Source: Chryseobacterium rhizosphaerae (GTDB taxonomy: Bacteria; Bacteroidota; Bacteroidia; Flavobacteriales; Weeksellaceae). Taken from it: DNA of 64,000 nt. This document shows positions 15,157-25,125 of the stretch, piece by piece. The first letter of the stretch is position 1; every line of letters begins with the position of its first letter. The translations under genes were made by a program, and so were the position numbers. The stretch is from positions 243,829-307,828 of the forward strand of contig NZ_QNUF01000003.1 of NCBI RefSeq assembly GCF_003385455.1, in the 5' to 3' direction. The notes under the pieces are model-generated. The model saw nothing but the letters and a program-made list of their open reading frames with translations, searched no databases and had not been told where the DNA came from.

Positions 15157-17739
15157 ATGAAAAAGAATATATTGTTCCTTTTAGTAATGTGTATCGTTGC
15201 TTCATGTGCTACCAAAACAAAAAAGCCAGAGCAGCGGTCTAAGCTATTGAAAGGTTTTTCCACATATTATAACACCCTTTTTAATGCTAAGGATGCATTA
15301 AACAGTGAGTTTACCACCAGAGACAAGGGACATAAAGATAATTTTTATGCTCCTTATATCCCTATTCTCACCTATGAAGAACAACCTTTAGGAAGTGATC
15401 TTGGACAGTCTGCAGCTTTTGCAGAGAATTCCATGAAAATGGCTGAAGTAGCCAACCCAAAGACATCGGGAAGAAATGGCACCGGTATCCCGAATATCCC
15501 GGGAATGCAGGGAAATATGCCTGGAAACGCCCAGGATAATCAGGATGACGGCCAGAATAAAGGGGCTACCACTTTAGAGATCGCTGAAGCTAAAGCACTG
15601 AAGGCTATCAATAAATATTCGGTGATCAGAAACGGGGAAGAGAAGAATAAACAGATTTTTGAAGCCTATATGATCCTGGCACAATCCAGAATTTATCAAA
15701 ACAAACCTTTGGAAGCTCTGGATGCCCTGAATTATGTTTTCACCCGTATGAAAGATGATAAAAGGATTCCATTGGCAAGAATTTATCAGGGGTTAGCTTA
15801 TGACAACATCAAAGATTATCACAGAGCCCATGAAACTTTTGCCAAGCTGAAAGGGGAGAAGATCAATAAAACATATGCAAAACTTCTGAGTATTTATTAT
15901 GCTGAGTCTCTGTTGGATTCCGGTAAGAAAGAGGAGGCTGCAAAAGAGCTGGATGAAGCATTTGAACTGAATGGTAACAGGAAGCTTAAGAGCAGGATTG
16001 CTTATCTCAGAGGGCAGGTACAGGAAAATCTCGGACAAAATGAAAAGGCAAGAGACAGCTATGCTGCAGCCTACAAATATGCCAATGATTTTGAATTTGA
16101 AGTAAAATCCCAGATTGCTATTGCCAAGACTTTTAATGGAAAAGGAGACTACAATGGCGCAAAAAATTACCTGGAAAGCATCAGTAAAAAAGGGACTTAC
16201 GCTTCCAGAAAGAATGAATTTTATTATGCTTTAGGTCTGATGGCCAATAAGGCAGGAAAAAAAGACGAAGCCCAGCAGTTTTTCAGAAAATCTTTATTTG
16301 AAAAGGTTTCCGATCCTCAAATCAGAGGTTTGGCGTATTATGAAATAGGGAAGAGCTATCTGGAAAAGAATGACTATATCGGTGCCGGAAGTTACTATGA
16401 TTCAGCACTTGTGGTAATGACTTATGAGCCTTCCAAGGTTTTGCTGAAAGATCAGTCTGAATACATTAAAAAAATCTCGAAAAACTATTATCTGATTAAA
16501 AAAAATGATAGTATTCTTTCGTTAGCAAGGATGGATGAGGGGCAGAAAACAGACTTTTTCTCCAAGTATATCGCTAAGCTAAAGGCTAAAGAAGAAAAAG
16601 AAGAGCAGGAGAGAAGACGTGCGGAAAGAAACAAAGGTTTTGATACCGGAGATTATAATGCCAATTCTATTTTTGCCAATAATACCAATGCTTTTGAAGA
16701 CTTTGGGGTTACTACAAAAGGTTTTTATTTTAGTAATACCGGAACAGTAAGTAAAGGAACATCATCCTTTAAACAGGTTTGGGGAGACAGAGCTCTTGCT
16801 GATAACTGGCGTTTTTCAAAAAAGATGGTTTCTATTGAAGACATGAAGAATGAAGCTTTAGGAGTGACAGCCGCCCCTAACCCCAGACGTTTTGAACCGG
16901 CTTATTATATTGAGCAGATCCCAACAGACCAGGGTAAACTATCCCAGCTGAAAAAGGATAGGGATACAGCCTCTTTAGGCCTTGGAATCATGTATCAGAA
17001 TTATTTTACCAATACGCCTTTAGCTACAAAAACGCTGTATGACCTTGTAGATGTAAAACCTGAAGAGAAGGTAATGCTTCAGGCACTGTATGAGATTTTT
17101 GCCATGAACTACGAGAAAAATCCTCAGATATCAGACAGGGCCAAACAGATTCTTTTAAAGGACTATCCTTATACTTCATACGCTGAATTTGCAAGAAATC
17201 CTAAAAATAATTCATTTGTAAAATCTACGGAAGATGTTGAAAATGAATATAAAAAGGCCTATGCTTTATTTGAATCGGAGAAGTTTGATGACAGTAAGAA
17301 CATTATTGACCAGACGATCCAAAAGTTTCCAAAAGATGCTTTAGTTCCTAAACTGTATTTACTCAATGCCTTTAATGCAGGAAAATCCAGTGGAAAAGAG
17401 GTTATGATCCTGCAGCTTGAGCAGATTGCACTGAATTATTCTAAAACTCCGGAAGGAGTGAGGGCTAAAGAAATGCTGAATTATCTGAAAAGTGATCTTA
17501 GCTTCCAGGCCACTGACAATAAAGGGAATTCTGTTCCTAAGCAGCCAGAAGTGCCTGTACAGCCTAATGCCAATTCATCTGTACCTGTACAGGAAGGCTT
17601 ACAAAAAGCCGGCCTCAATAACAATAATTTAGAGGGCTTAGAAACTCCAAAAAAGCCTGGAAGTAACAGCCAGCAAGAAAAAAAGAAAAGAGCAACACAG
17701 CAGCCCACGGAATCAACCATTCCTAAAAGGCCTCAATAA
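15157..17739 (+). CDS. porW: Type IX secretion system lipoprotein PorW/SprE
   Basis: An 860-residue TPR-rich lipoprotein. The signal peptide ends in VASCATK (lipobox with Cys16-17 region). The conserved start LLKGFSTYYNTLFNAKDAL is typical of PorW (SprE in gliding flavobacteria). TPR-like helices fill about 150-450 (for example YYEIGKSYLEKNDYIGAGSY), followed by a conserved part with WRFSKKMVSIEDMKN and a Pro/Gln-rich tail. PorW/SprE is needed for T9SS export and, where present, gliding. The gene has an 86-base spacer from maf and a strong terminator at 17745-17771. Confidence 0.88.
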   Translation: MKKNILFLLVMCIVASCATKTKKPEQRSKLLKGFSTYYNTLFNAKDALNSEFTTRDKGHKDNFYAPYIPILTYEEQPLGSDLGQSAAFAENSMKMAEVANPKTSGRNGTGIPNIPGMQGNMPGNAQDNQDDGQNKGATTLEIAEAKALKAINKYSVIRNGEEKNKQIFEAYMILAQSRIYQNKPLEALDALNYVFTRMKDDKRIPLARIYQGLAYDNIKDYHRAHETFAKLKGEKINKTYAKLLSIYYAESLLDSGKKEEAAKELDEAFELNGNRKLKSRIAYLRGQVQENLGQNEKARDSYAAAYKYANDFEFEVKSQIAIAKTFNGKGDYNGAKNYLESISKKGTYASRKNEFYYALGLMANKAGKKDEAQQFFRKSLFEKVSDPQIRGLAYYEIGKSYLEKNDYIGAGSYYDSALVVMTYEPSKVLLKDQSEYIKKISKNYYLIKKNDSILSLARMDEGQKTDFFSKYIAKLKAKEEKEEQERRRAERNKGFDTGDYNANSIFANNTNAFEDFGVTTKGFYFSNTGTVSKGTSSFKQVWGDRALADNWRFSKKMVSIEDMKNEALGVTAAPNPRRFEPAYYIEQIPTDQGKLSQLKKDRDTASLGLGIMYQNYFTNTPLATKTLYDLVDVKPEEKVMLQALYEIFAMNYEKNPQISDRAKQILLKDYPYTSYAEFARNPKNNSFVKSTEDVENEYKKAYALFESEKFDDSKNIIDQTIQKFPKDALVPKLYLLNAFNAGKSSGKEVMILQLEQIALNYSKTPEGVRAKEMLNYLKSDLSFQATDNKGNSVPKQPEVPVQPNANSSVPVQEGLQKAGLNNNNLEGLETPKKPGSNSQQEKKKRATQQPTESTIPKRPQ

Positions 17740-17744
17740 AATAA

Positions 17745-17771
17745 AAAAGCGAAGATTAAATCTTCGCTTTT
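17745..17771. terminator. Bidirectional terminator between porW and tsaB
   Basis: AAAAGCGAAGA pairs with TCTTCGCTTTT across a TTAAA loop, with T runs on both strands, between convergent genes. Confidence 0.9.
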
Positions 17772-17791
17772 TTTTTATGTAATTGCTTTTT

Positions 17792-18484
17792 TTACTGGTC
17801 ATTAGAATCTGAAGATTTCTTTTTCTTTACTCCATGGAAATCTTTCAAATAAAAAGGTTCAAAATAAGCGGTATCTTCAAAGTCTTTATTGTTTATTTTC
17901 TCTAATGTTCTTTTGATAAGAAACTGTGCAGAAGGGTAGACATCGTCTTTAAAGTCAGCCTGGGGAAGATTCAGAATCTCTTTCGCCTTCTTGGCTCCGT
18001 CACCTACAAATATCACTTTTTTATCTTTAAACTCTTCAAAAGAGGTTTCATCTAAAATCTTTGCTTCTGTAGTACTGACTTCAATTCCCGTCAGACCGTC
18101 ATAAACCGCCGTATAAACCTCCATTCTCCTTGCGTCGATCAATGGCACTACAAAATCATAGTTATGCCCTAAAAAAGGCTCTATCATGCTTTCCATAGAA
18201 TTAACGGCAATCATTGGAATATTCAGTCCATAGCTGAATCCTTTTGCAGAAGCTGCTCCAATTCTTAATCCCGTATAAGAACCCGGCCCTTTACCTAGTG
18301 ACACGGCCTCAATATCTTTCAGTGAAATTCCTGCTCCTTCCAATGCCCACTCTACAAATGTGTGCAGGCTTTCAGACTGTTTATAGTTTTCAGAAACTTC
18401 TTCGGAAAGACATAATAGTTTTTCATTGTCTGAAATCGCTACAGAACAGTTTTTAGAAGAGGTTTCAAGATATAAAATTTTCAT
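17792..18484 (-). CDS. tsaB: tRNA N6-threonylcarbamoyladenosine biosynthesis protein TsaB
   Basis: A 230-residue ASKHA-fold protein. N-terminal LYLETSSKNCSVAISDNEKL and VSLGKGPGSYTGLRIGAASA are diagnostic for TsaB, as is VPLIDARRMEVYTAVY. TsaB binds TsaD and TsaE to make t6A37 in ANN-decoding tRNAs. The C-terminal tail is lysine- and serine-rich. A TAAATTTG -7 box lies about 45 bases upstream. Confidence 0.93.
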   Translation of the reverse strand: MKILYLETSSKNCSVAISDNEKLLCLSEEVSENYKQSESLHTFVEWALEGAGISLKDIEAVSLGKGPGSYTGLRIGAASAKGFSYGLNIPMIAVNSMESMIEPFLGHNYDFVVPLIDARRMEVYTAVYDGLTGIEVSTTEAKILDETSFEEFKDKKVIFVGDGAKKAKEILNLPQADFKDDVYPSAQFLIKRTLEKINNKDFEDTAYFEPFYLKDFHGVKKKKSSDSNDQ

Positions 18485-18529
18485 TTTCTTATTTTAAGCT
18501 AAACCGCAAAATTGCTTTTTAATATGCTG

Positions 18530-18537
18530 CAAATTTA
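18530..18537 (-). promoter_or_regulatory. Candidate -7 box (TAAATTTG) for tsaB
   Basis: Minus-strand TAAATTTG fits TAnnTTTG and lies 45 bases upstream of the tsaB ATG. Confidence 0.45.
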
Positions 18538-18553
18538 CTCCTTTATTTTGAGA

Positions 18554-19303
18554 CTATTTTCTGTAGATGGTTCTTGGTTCTGCCTGAGCACTTGGATAAA
18601 TGGTCATATCAGAAACACAAACATGTTTAGGTGCATTTACACAGTAAGCGATAGCATCTGCAATATCTTCTGCTTTTAAAGGTTCATATCCGGCGTATAC
18701 GGTTGACGCTTTTTCACTGTCTCCTTTAAACCTCACTAAAGAAAAATCCGTTTCCACAGCTCCCGGCTGAATATTGGTCACTTTAATTCCAAACTCAGTA
18801 AGCTCCAGTCTCATTCCTTCAGAAATCACATCCACGGCCTTTTTGGTAGCACAGTAAACAACTCCATTGGCATACGTTTGCCTTGCTGCCACAGAACTTA
18901 TATTGACAATATGACCTAAATTTTTAGTTTTCATGGTTGGAATGATCATTTTTGAAACATAGAGCAGTCCCTTTACGTTTCCGTCAATCATAGAATCCCA
19001 GTCATCAGTCTTGCCGGCAGAAAGAGGATCTAATCCATGTGCATTCCCAGCATTATTAATCAGAACATCAATATCTTTCCAATTTTCAGGAAGGGAATTA
19101 ATGGCTGTCTCAACTTCTTCAAGGTTTCTCACGTCAAATATTAAACTAAATATTTCGGTAAATTCAGACAACTCCGTTTTTAAAGATTCTAATGCTTCAT
19201 TTCTTCTACCGCAAATGATTATTCTATTGCCTTGTTTTGCCAGAAGTTCTGCTGTAGATTTACCTATACCAGAAGTAGCTCCGGTTATTAATATTGTCTT
19301 CAT
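18554..19303 (-). CDS. Short-chain dehydrogenase/reductase (YdfG-like)
   Basis: A 249-residue classical SDR. The cofactor loop is TGATSGIG near the start, NNAG is at about 87-90, and the catalytic Ser-Tyr-Lys is visible as NISSVA then YCATKKA (Tyr and Lys in YxxxK). The C-terminal motif PGAVETDFS and IYPSAQAEPRTIYRK resemble YdfG, which oxidises L-allo-threonine and serine and reduces malonic semialdehyde. Exact substrate is inferred by similarity only. It stands alone between tsaB and yraN. Confidence 0.85.
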   Translation of the reverse strand: MKTILITGATSGIGKSTAELLAKQGNRIIICGRRNEALESLKTELSEFTEIFSLIFDVRNLEEVETAINSLPENWKDIDVLINNAGNAHGLDPLSAGKTDDWDSMIDGNVKGLLYVSKMIIPTMKTKNLGHIVNISSVAARQTYANGVVYCATKKAVDVISEGMRLELTEFGIKVTNIQPGAVETDFSLVRFKGDSEKASTVYAGYEPLKAEDIADAIAYCVNAPKHVCVSDMTIYPSAQAEPRTIYRK

Positions 19304-19404
19304 AGTCTTGAAATTTTAATGTAAAAATGTTTCCATATACGAGTCTCTTACTATTTGAATTTTTGATATTGACTGACTCCTTTATATGCTGAAACACGTA
19401 TTGA

Positions 19405-19776
19405 TCAGTTGGCATCCAATGCCTGAAAAGCATCGATTATATGGTCAATACTTAATTTTCTTTTTTCATCAGGAAGAACTGAAATAATATCAAATCTTAC
19501 CTCATTCTTTTTATCTGTTTCCTCTAAATAATGGTTGGCTGCAGAGACAATCGACTTCATCTTCGTTTTGGTAACGGCTTCCTGAGGGAGGATAAATGCA
19601 TCCGTAGATCTTGCTTTTACTTCTACAATAATGATTACATCTTCTTTTTCAGCAATAATATCAATCTCCGCTTTCTGAAAACGAAAGTTTCTGGCCAATA
19701 TGGTATAGCCCTCTTTCCGAAGATAATCAGCTGCCAGGTCTTCTGCTATTTTACCAAAATCATTATGATGAGCCAT
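19405..19776 (-). CDS. YraN family protein (UPF0102, endonuclease-like fold)
   Basis: A 123-residue protein with the YraN pattern GKIAEDLAADYLRKEGYTIL, then AEIDIIAEKEDVIIIVEVKA, where the E...D...ExK residues match the restriction-endonuclease-like core. Biological role is not settled. It is followed by 27 bases from the upstream LD-carboxypeptidase stop, so cotranscription with it is likely. Confidence 0.88.
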   Translation of the reverse strand: MAHHNDFGKIAEDLAADYLRKEGYTILARNFRFQKAEIDIIAEKEDVIIIVEVKARSTDAFILPQEAVTKTKMKSIVSAANHYLEETDKKNEVRFDIISVLPDEKRKLSIDHIIDAFQALDAN

Positions 19777-19802
19777 AGTCTGAATTTGAGAATTAGTACG
19801 TC

Positions 19803-20732
19803 TTAGAACTCAATCTTTACTTTGGTCTCCACTTTTATTTTAGCATTTCCTCCAATTAAAAGAGGTCTGTTATCTTTAATGTGTCCATTTGGAAAACCAA
19901 AAACTACAGGGAATTTATACTTTGAAAGTCTTTCTGAAATCATTTGATAAGCAAATTCGTCAAAGCTTTCTTCATAGCTTTTATTGTCTTTTTCATCTCC
20001 CATATTGGTCATTCCTCCTACAATAAGCCCTTTGATTTTATGAAAAACCCCAGCTAATTCAAGACTCATAATCATTCGGTCTAAGGCATAAAAATTTTCT
20101 CCGATATCTTCAATGAATAGAATTTTGTCTTTAAATTCAAAAGAATAACGGGTTCCCAGAAGGGCATACACCAGGGCTAAATTTCCTCCTACAATTTCCC
20201 CTTCTATATTGCCTTTTTTATTTAATGCATGAGAATTCAGACTGTATTTTGGAGTTTTCCCCTTTAAGATATCAAAGATCATGTCATAGCTTTCTTCTGT
20301 TACTCCAAAGCTTGACGTTTTGATGGTCTGCCCATGAATGGAAACAAATCCTTTCTTCAGCAGATAACTTTGTATCACCGTGTTATCAGAATAGCCGATA
20401 TACCATTTCGGATTTTTGGTGAAGTTTTTCAATTTCAGATGCCGGATCAGGTGCTGGCAGCCATAGCCTCCTCTGGAAGCCCAAATAGCACCCACTTCTT
20501 TATCATTTAAAGCCCAGTTGATATCCTGTATTCTTTCCTGCTCTGTTCCGGCATAATTATAACCATTTGAAAGCTTGGTATAAAGATGCTCTCCCAAAAC
20601 AGGTTCAAATCCTTTATTTTTAATCATTTCTATTCCCTTTTCCAGCTGAGCTACATCTACAGCTCCAGCAGGGGAAATAACAGCTATTTTAGCCCCCTTT
20701 TTAAGAGGTTGTGGAAAGATATTTTTTTTCAT
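19803..20732 (-). CDS. LD-carboxypeptidase, peptidase family S66
   Basis: A 309-residue S66 protease. The N-terminal LKKGAKIAVISPAG, the nucleophile region WYIGYSDNTVIQ (Ser in GYSDNT), and the C-terminal VVFGFPNGHIKDNRPLLIGG with the catalytic His define the family. It trims the terminal D-Ala from tetrapeptide stems during murein recycling; no signal peptide, so cytoplasmic. The start overlaps the LysE gene stop by four bases, indicating translational coupling. Confidence 0.9.
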   Translation of the reverse strand: MKKNIFPQPLKKGAKIAVISPAGAVDVAQLEKGIEMIKNKGFEPVLGEHLYTKLSNGYNYAGTEQERIQDINWALNDKEVGAIWASRGGYGCQHLIRHLKLKNFTKNPKWYIGYSDNTVIQSYLLKKGFVSIHGQTIKTSSFGVTEESYDMIFDILKGKTPKYSLNSHALNKKGNIEGEIVGGNLALVYALLGTRYSFEFKDKILFIEDIGENFYALDRMIMSLELAGVFHKIKGLIVGGMTNMGDEKDNKSYEESFDEFAYQMISERLSKYKFPVVFGFPNGHIKDNRPLLIGGNAKIKVETKVKIEF

Positions 20733-21415
20733 TCTGTTTTTTGATATTTGACTTCTTTCTTTTCAGCTTCCTCTAATTGTCTTTCAAACTGATTAAACTT
20801 TTTAAAGCTCTGCAGGAAAATAAAGAAACTGAAAACTATAAGAATTACCCCAACCACTCTTCTGATTTTATTAGCCAGCTTCTGGGTAAGTTTATCGTGA
20901 AATTGCTTGGCAAGAAATATTTTAGCAAGATCAATAGAAAGATAGGTTGCCAGTACAATGCCTATATATAAAATAAAACTGCTGGTGTCGGGATATTGAT
21001 TTCTTACAGAAATTACCGTTACCAGCCAGAAAAGGATGACTCCTACATTTAAGAGATTGAAGAAAAAACCATTAAAAAACGTTTTAAAATAATTTTGTCC
21101 GATAATTCTTTCTTCGCCGGGCATATGCATTTTGGTTTTGGTGACCAGCATCACAATTCCGTACACAAAAATAAGGATAGAAGTTATCCTGTAAAACCCG
21201 GGATGTTTATCAATTAAAGTGACAATATCCGAGCTGGCATAATATGCCGCAACAATGCACAATAAATCAGCACTGATTACTCCCAGATCCAAAGCCAAAG
21301 CATGTTTGGGGCCTCTGGAAAAGCTGGTTTCAATTAAGAGGAAAAATATAGGCCCTATAAAAACCAGACTCAGCATGAATCCTAGTATAACGGCAGATAG
21401 TACAAGTTCAAACAT
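20729..21415 (-). CDS. LysE/RhtB-family amino-acid exporter
   Basis: A 228-residue inner-membrane protein with about six hydrophobic helices (for example LSAVILGFMLSLVFIGPIFF at the start and VGVILIVFSFFIFLQSF near the end). The N-terminal GPIFFLLIETSFSRGPKHAL is the LysE signature. The C-terminal tail is charged. Such exporters relieve amino-acid excess; the substrate is not predictable. It is coupled by overlap to the LD-carboxypeptidase gene, which could link export to wall-amino-acid recycling (inference). Confidence 0.85.
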   Translation of the reverse strand: MFELVLSAVILGFMLSLVFIGPIFFLLIETSFSRGPKHALALDLGVISADLLCIVAAYYASSDIVTLIDKHPGFYRITSILIFVYGIVMLVTKTKMHMPGEERIIGQNYFKTFFNGFFFNLLNVGVILFWLVTVISVRNQYPDTSSFILYIGIVLATYLSIDLAKIFLAKQFHDKLTQKLANKIRRVVGVILIVFSFFIFLQSFKKFNQFERQLEEAEKKEVKYQKTE

Positions 21416-21428
21416 TTCTAAATTATTT

Positions 21429-22610
21429 CTAGTTTTTTATAAACTTTTGAACTCTAAATCCATTTTTACCTTCTAACTTAATAATATAAGCTCCTTCTTT
21501 AAGATTTCTGATATCAATCATAATTTTCGAATCTCTAGAATTGAAGGAATTTACTAGTTGTCCTGAAATATTATATATTCTAATAATTTCATCTTCATTA
21601 TTTTTATTATCAATATAGACAAAGTTTCTACTTGGATTAGGATAAACAAATATCTTTTCGTTAGCTGTATTAACTTCATTTAGCCCAAGAGATGAATTAA
21701 ATTTATAGTAAACACCTCCTGAATTTGCAATGTGAGAATAATATTCAGTGCCAGCCAAAACAAAATTATTTAATTTTTCAAAATTAAGAATTGTCGTCCA
21801 AGGCGTTATATTGTAAGAACTCCAATTCATTCCGTTATTTGTCGAAGACATTGCGCTTCCATAATAAAACCCAATTAATAACTCATTGTTTTTATTGGCA
21901 ACAGTTAATGCATTACAAAAGCTATAATTTGGACTAATATTGGACCATGTTTGACCATAATCACTGGATTTATATATAAAATCACTACACCCTAATTTTA
22001 CTAAAAACAAATCATTTCCTTGTACAGCTAATCCATTAACATTTAAACTACTCATCGTTTCCCAATTGTTGTTTAGAGTACTTTTATAAATTCCTGAAGG
22101 AAGAGCTACATAAAAGTTTCCATTAAGCCAATCCAAGCCTTTTATTTCTCCAAGTGGAAGATTATTATTTACATTTGTCCAATTAATTGAATCTAATGAA
22201 GATTTATAAATGCCTGCATTTGTTCCTATAACAATATCATCATTTTTAATAATTATTTTTTTGATAGATGGAAAAATTGGTGAGCTTGGAAAGCCATTAT
22301 TTATCGGCAAAAAATTCTCTCCATTATCATCAGATCTATATATTCCATTATTTGTACCCAAATACACTTTTCCTGTTACTTTATCTACACAGACTTCAAA
22401 AATTTGGTGATTGTTTATTGATTTTAAAATCCAGTTCTGACCAAAATCATTAGTTTTATATAACTGTTCATCCGCTACTGCATAGATAATACCTAATGTC
22501 TCATTAGTAGATAGCTTACTAACTGTTTTGGATGCTAAACCGATGTTTACCCATTGTCCATAGATAACGACACTACAGAAAATAAAGAATAACTTAAAGA
22601 TATTTGTCAT
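21429..22610 (-). CDS. T9SS-exported beta-propeller (BNR/sortilin-like) protein
   Basis: A 393-residue secreted protein. Signal peptide MTNIFKLFFIFCSVVIYGQ. The body contains repeated Asp-box-like motifs (TNDFGQNW, SDDNGENF, SSDYGQTW, STNNGMNW) spaced as in sialidase/VPS10 propellers. The last about 70 residues (VYPNPSRNFVYID ... GAYIIKLEGKNGFRVQKFI) form a type A sorting domain for the type IX system. The ATG at 22608-22610 is used, because a longer frame would overlap rnr. It appears more AT-rich than its neighbours and sits between lysE and rnr. Function is unknown. Confidence 0.85.
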   Translation of the reverse strand: MTNIFKLFFIFCSVVIYGQWVNIGLASKTVSKLSTNETLGIIYAVADEQLYKTNDFGQNWILKSINNHQIFEVCVDKVTGKVYLGTNNGIYRSDDNGENFLPINNGFPSSPIFPSIKKIIIKNDDIVIGTNAGIYKSSLDSINWTNVNNNLPLGEIKGLDWLNGNFYVALPSGIYKSTLNNNWETMSSLNVNGLAVQGNDLFLVKLGCSDFIYKSSDYGQTWSNISPNYSFCNALTVANKNNELLIGFYYGSAMSSTNNGMNWSSYNITPWTTILNFEKLNNFVLAGTEYYSHIANSGGVYYKFNSSLGLNEVNTANEKIFVYPNPSRNFVYIDNKNNEDEIIRIYNISGQLVNSFNSRDSKIMIDIRNLKEGAYIIKLEGKNGFRVQKFIKN

Positions 22611-22635
22611 TTTTTTATATAAAATTAACTTATTT

Positions 22636-24789
22636 TTAATTAACAATCTTAAAGTCCAATTGTTTTTGAATAAGGTTGGCTTTTACTACTTTGATCTGAA
22701 CTTGGTCTCCCAACTGATATCTGTTTCCGTGTCTTACCCCATATACAGCATGTGTTTTTGCATCATATGAATAAGAATCATCCACAAGGTCTCTTAGTTT
22801 GATCAATCCTTCTGCACCATTTTCAGGTATTTCAACCCAAAAACCAAATTCTGCAACTCCTGAAATCACTCCTGTAAATGTTTCTCCAAGATGTTTTTCC
22901 ATAAATTTCACCTGCATGAATTTGATGGAATCCCTTTCTGCATCAGCTGCCAGTCTTTCCATAGAACTGCAATGTTTTGCTTTATCTTCAAGCTGCGGTC
23001 TGTCTGGAGATTTTCCTCCATCCAGATAATGCTGAAGAAGACGGTGAGCAATCAAATCCGGATAACGACGGATAGGAGAGGTGAAGTGACTGTAATAATC
23101 AAAGCCCAGTCCGTAATGTCCAATAGGATCTGTAGAATATACCGCCTTACTCATACTTCTCATGGCCAGCGTTTCAATCATATTCTCTTCTCCTTTTCCT
23201 TTGACATCATGAAGTAATTTATTCAAGGATTCTGCTACTTTTTTGGTATTGGCAAGATTCATTGTATATCCGAAAGTAGACACAAAATCTCTCAATGCTT
23301 CCAGTTTTGCAGGATCCGGATCATCGTGGATCCTGTAAATAAATGTATTGTTGGTGATTTCTCCTTTTTTCGTCAATGAGACAAATTCAGATACTTTTTT
23401 ATTAGCTAAAAGCATGAATTCTTCGATCAGGTGATTGGAATCCTTACTTATTTTAAAGTAAACCCCAATCGGTTCATTATTTTCATCCAGATTGAATCTC
23501 ACTTCACTTCTGTCAAAAGTAATAGCTCCTTTTCTGATACGTTCATCACGCAAAATCTTGGCTAGTTTGTCCAGAGTATTTATCTCTTCGGCAAGATCGC
23601 CTTCTCCCGTTTCTATACGTTCCTGAGCTTCTTCATAGGTAAATCTTCTGTCTGAATGGATTACCGTTCTTCCAAACCACTGCTTTTGAATTTCTGCCTG
23701 ATCGTTCAATTCAAAAACGGCTGAAAACGTATATTTATCTTCATTGGGACGAAGAGAACAAACATCATTACTCAATACTTCAGGTAGCATCGGAACAACT
23801 CTGTCTACTAAATACACCGAGGTTGCTCTTTTATAAGCTTCATCATCCAGAATCGTTCCCGGAACTACATAATGGGATACATCTGCAATATGAACTCCAA
23901 TTTCCCAATTTCCATTTTCCAGTTTTCTGATAGATAAAGCATCATCAAAGTCTTTAGCATCTTTAGGGTCTATGGTAAATGTACAGATATCACGCATATC
24001 CCAGCGCTTCGAGGCCTCTTCATCCGTAATGCTTCTGTCGATCTTGTCTGCATCGGCTTCAACTTCCGGTGGAAATTCATAAGGAAGTCCATATTCTGCA
24101 AGGATAGAGTGGATCTCCGTCTCGTGTTCTCCCGGAGCCCCCAATACCTGAATGATTTCCCCCTCAGGATTTTTATCTCCAGGTTTCCATTCAGTCATTT
24201 TAACAATCACCTTATCTCCATCCTGGGCATCATTGAATTTTGTTTTCGGAATAAAAATATCTGTATTGATAGATTTTTTGTCACAGACTACAAAACCAAA
24301 ATCTTTGTGGGCTACCTTCTGAAAAGTCCCTACAAACTCTGTTCTGTTTCTTTCCAGAACTTCCAATACAGAGCCTTCCAGTTTCTTTCCTTTATAATGG
24401 TAAGTTATAATAAGAACCTTATCACCCTGCAAAGCATCTTTCACATTTTTCGCATGAACGAAGATATCATCTTCCATTCCTTCTACACTTACATAGGCAT
24501 TTCCACTTTGATTGAAATCGATAATTCCGGATAGGGTTCCCGCAATTTTCAAATTCACAATATATTTACCTTTTTCCACTTCCTTAATCTTTTCCGATCC
24601 CTGAAGTTTATGCAGTGCCTGGATAACAAGTTCGCGCTGTCTCGGATTCTTATAATCTATCCCGTCAGCAATCTGTTTATAGTTATAAATTTTTGATGCG
24701 TTAGCATTCATAAAACGAAGAATCAGTCTCCCGATTTCCATCATTTTCAAATCATTTTTATGACTTATATATTTTCTTTTTTTTGGCAT
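22636..24789 (-). CDS. rnr: Ribonuclease R
   Basis: A 717-residue RNB-family exoribonuclease. Two cold-shock domains lie in the first about 230 residues. The catalytic RNB domain shows TIDPKDAKDFDDALS with the metal-binding Asp cluster and HIADVSHYV, and GLGFDYYSHFTSPIRRYPDL. The C-terminal S1 domain contains FTGVISGVAEFGFWVEIPEN. It degrades structured RNA 3' to 5' in quality control. The leader may be about 270 bases if the TACATTTG box at 25067-25074 is its promoter. Confidence 0.95.
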   Translation of the reverse strand: MPKKRKYISHKNDLKMMEIGRLILRFMNANASKIYNYKQIADGIDYKNPRQRELVIQALHKLQGSEKIKEVEKGKYIVNLKIAGTLSGIIDFNQSGNAYVSVEGMEDDIFVHAKNVKDALQGDKVLIITYHYKGKKLEGSVLEVLERNRTEFVGTFQKVAHKDFGFVVCDKKSINTDIFIPKTKFNDAQDGDKVIVKMTEWKPGDKNPEGEIIQVLGAPGEHETEIHSILAEYGLPYEFPPEVEADADKIDRSITDEEASKRWDMRDICTFTIDPKDAKDFDDALSIRKLENGNWEIGVHIADVSHYVVPGTILDDEAYKRATSVYLVDRVVPMLPEVLSNDVCSLRPNEDKYTFSAVFELNDQAEIQKQWFGRTVIHSDRRFTYEEAQERIETGEGDLAEEINTLDKLAKILRDERIRKGAITFDRSEVRFNLDENNEPIGVYFKISKDSNHLIEEFMLLANKKVSEFVSLTKKGEITNNTFIYRIHDDPDPAKLEALRDFVSTFGYTMNLANTKKVAESLNKLLHDVKGKGEENMIETLAMRSMSKAVYSTDPIGHYGLGFDYYSHFTSPIRRYPDLIAHRLLQHYLDGGKSPDRPQLEDKAKHCSSMERLAADAERDSIKFMQVKFMEKHLGETFTGVISGVAEFGFWVEIPENGAEGLIKLRDLVDDSYSYDAKTHAVYGVRHGNRYQLGDQVQIKVVKANLIQKQLDFKIVN

Positions 24790-25066
24790 TTTAATTTTCT
24801 TTTAATTGTTTCTGGCTTTAATTGAATTAAAACCTTTTTCTAAATTTTCCACTTATGCTTATATAAAGGTAACTTAATTTTACTATTCAATTTCTTTTAG
24901 TCAATCAACAGTAATTTCCTTTTTAAATCAGCTATAACGGGAATTTTAGTTTTGTATAAATTTAATACAAATATGGAGAAGAAAAGAGAAAACCTTTTGT
25001 TAAATATCTTTTTATAGATTAAAAAGGTTCCGAAGAATAATAGAATGTAATTCCTATTGAACACTG
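24790..25066. other. Long AT-rich leader/spacer upstream of rnr
   Basis: No gene of credible composition. If the -7 box at 25067-25074 serves rnr, this stretch would be its 5' untranslated leader. I see no strong hairpin. Confidence 0.4.
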
Positions 25067-25074
25067 CAAATGTA
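25067..25074 (-). promoter_or_regulatory. Candidate -7 box (TACATTTG) for rnr
   Basis: Minus-strand TACATTTG fits TAnnTTTG and lies just past the rpiB terminator, 278 bases upstream of the rnr ATG. Confidence 0.4.
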
Positions 25075-25091
25075 CGAATAAAAAATAAATA

Positions 25092-25117
25092 AGGCTTGTA
25101 AATGGATTTACAAGCCT
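25092..25117 (-). terminator. Terminator after rpiB
   Basis: AGGCTTGTAAA and TTTACAAGCCT pair perfectly across TGGA. Read on the minus strand it begins 9 bases after the rpiB stop and is followed by a T-rich run. Confidence 0.9.
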
Positions 25118-25125
25118 CAGTATAT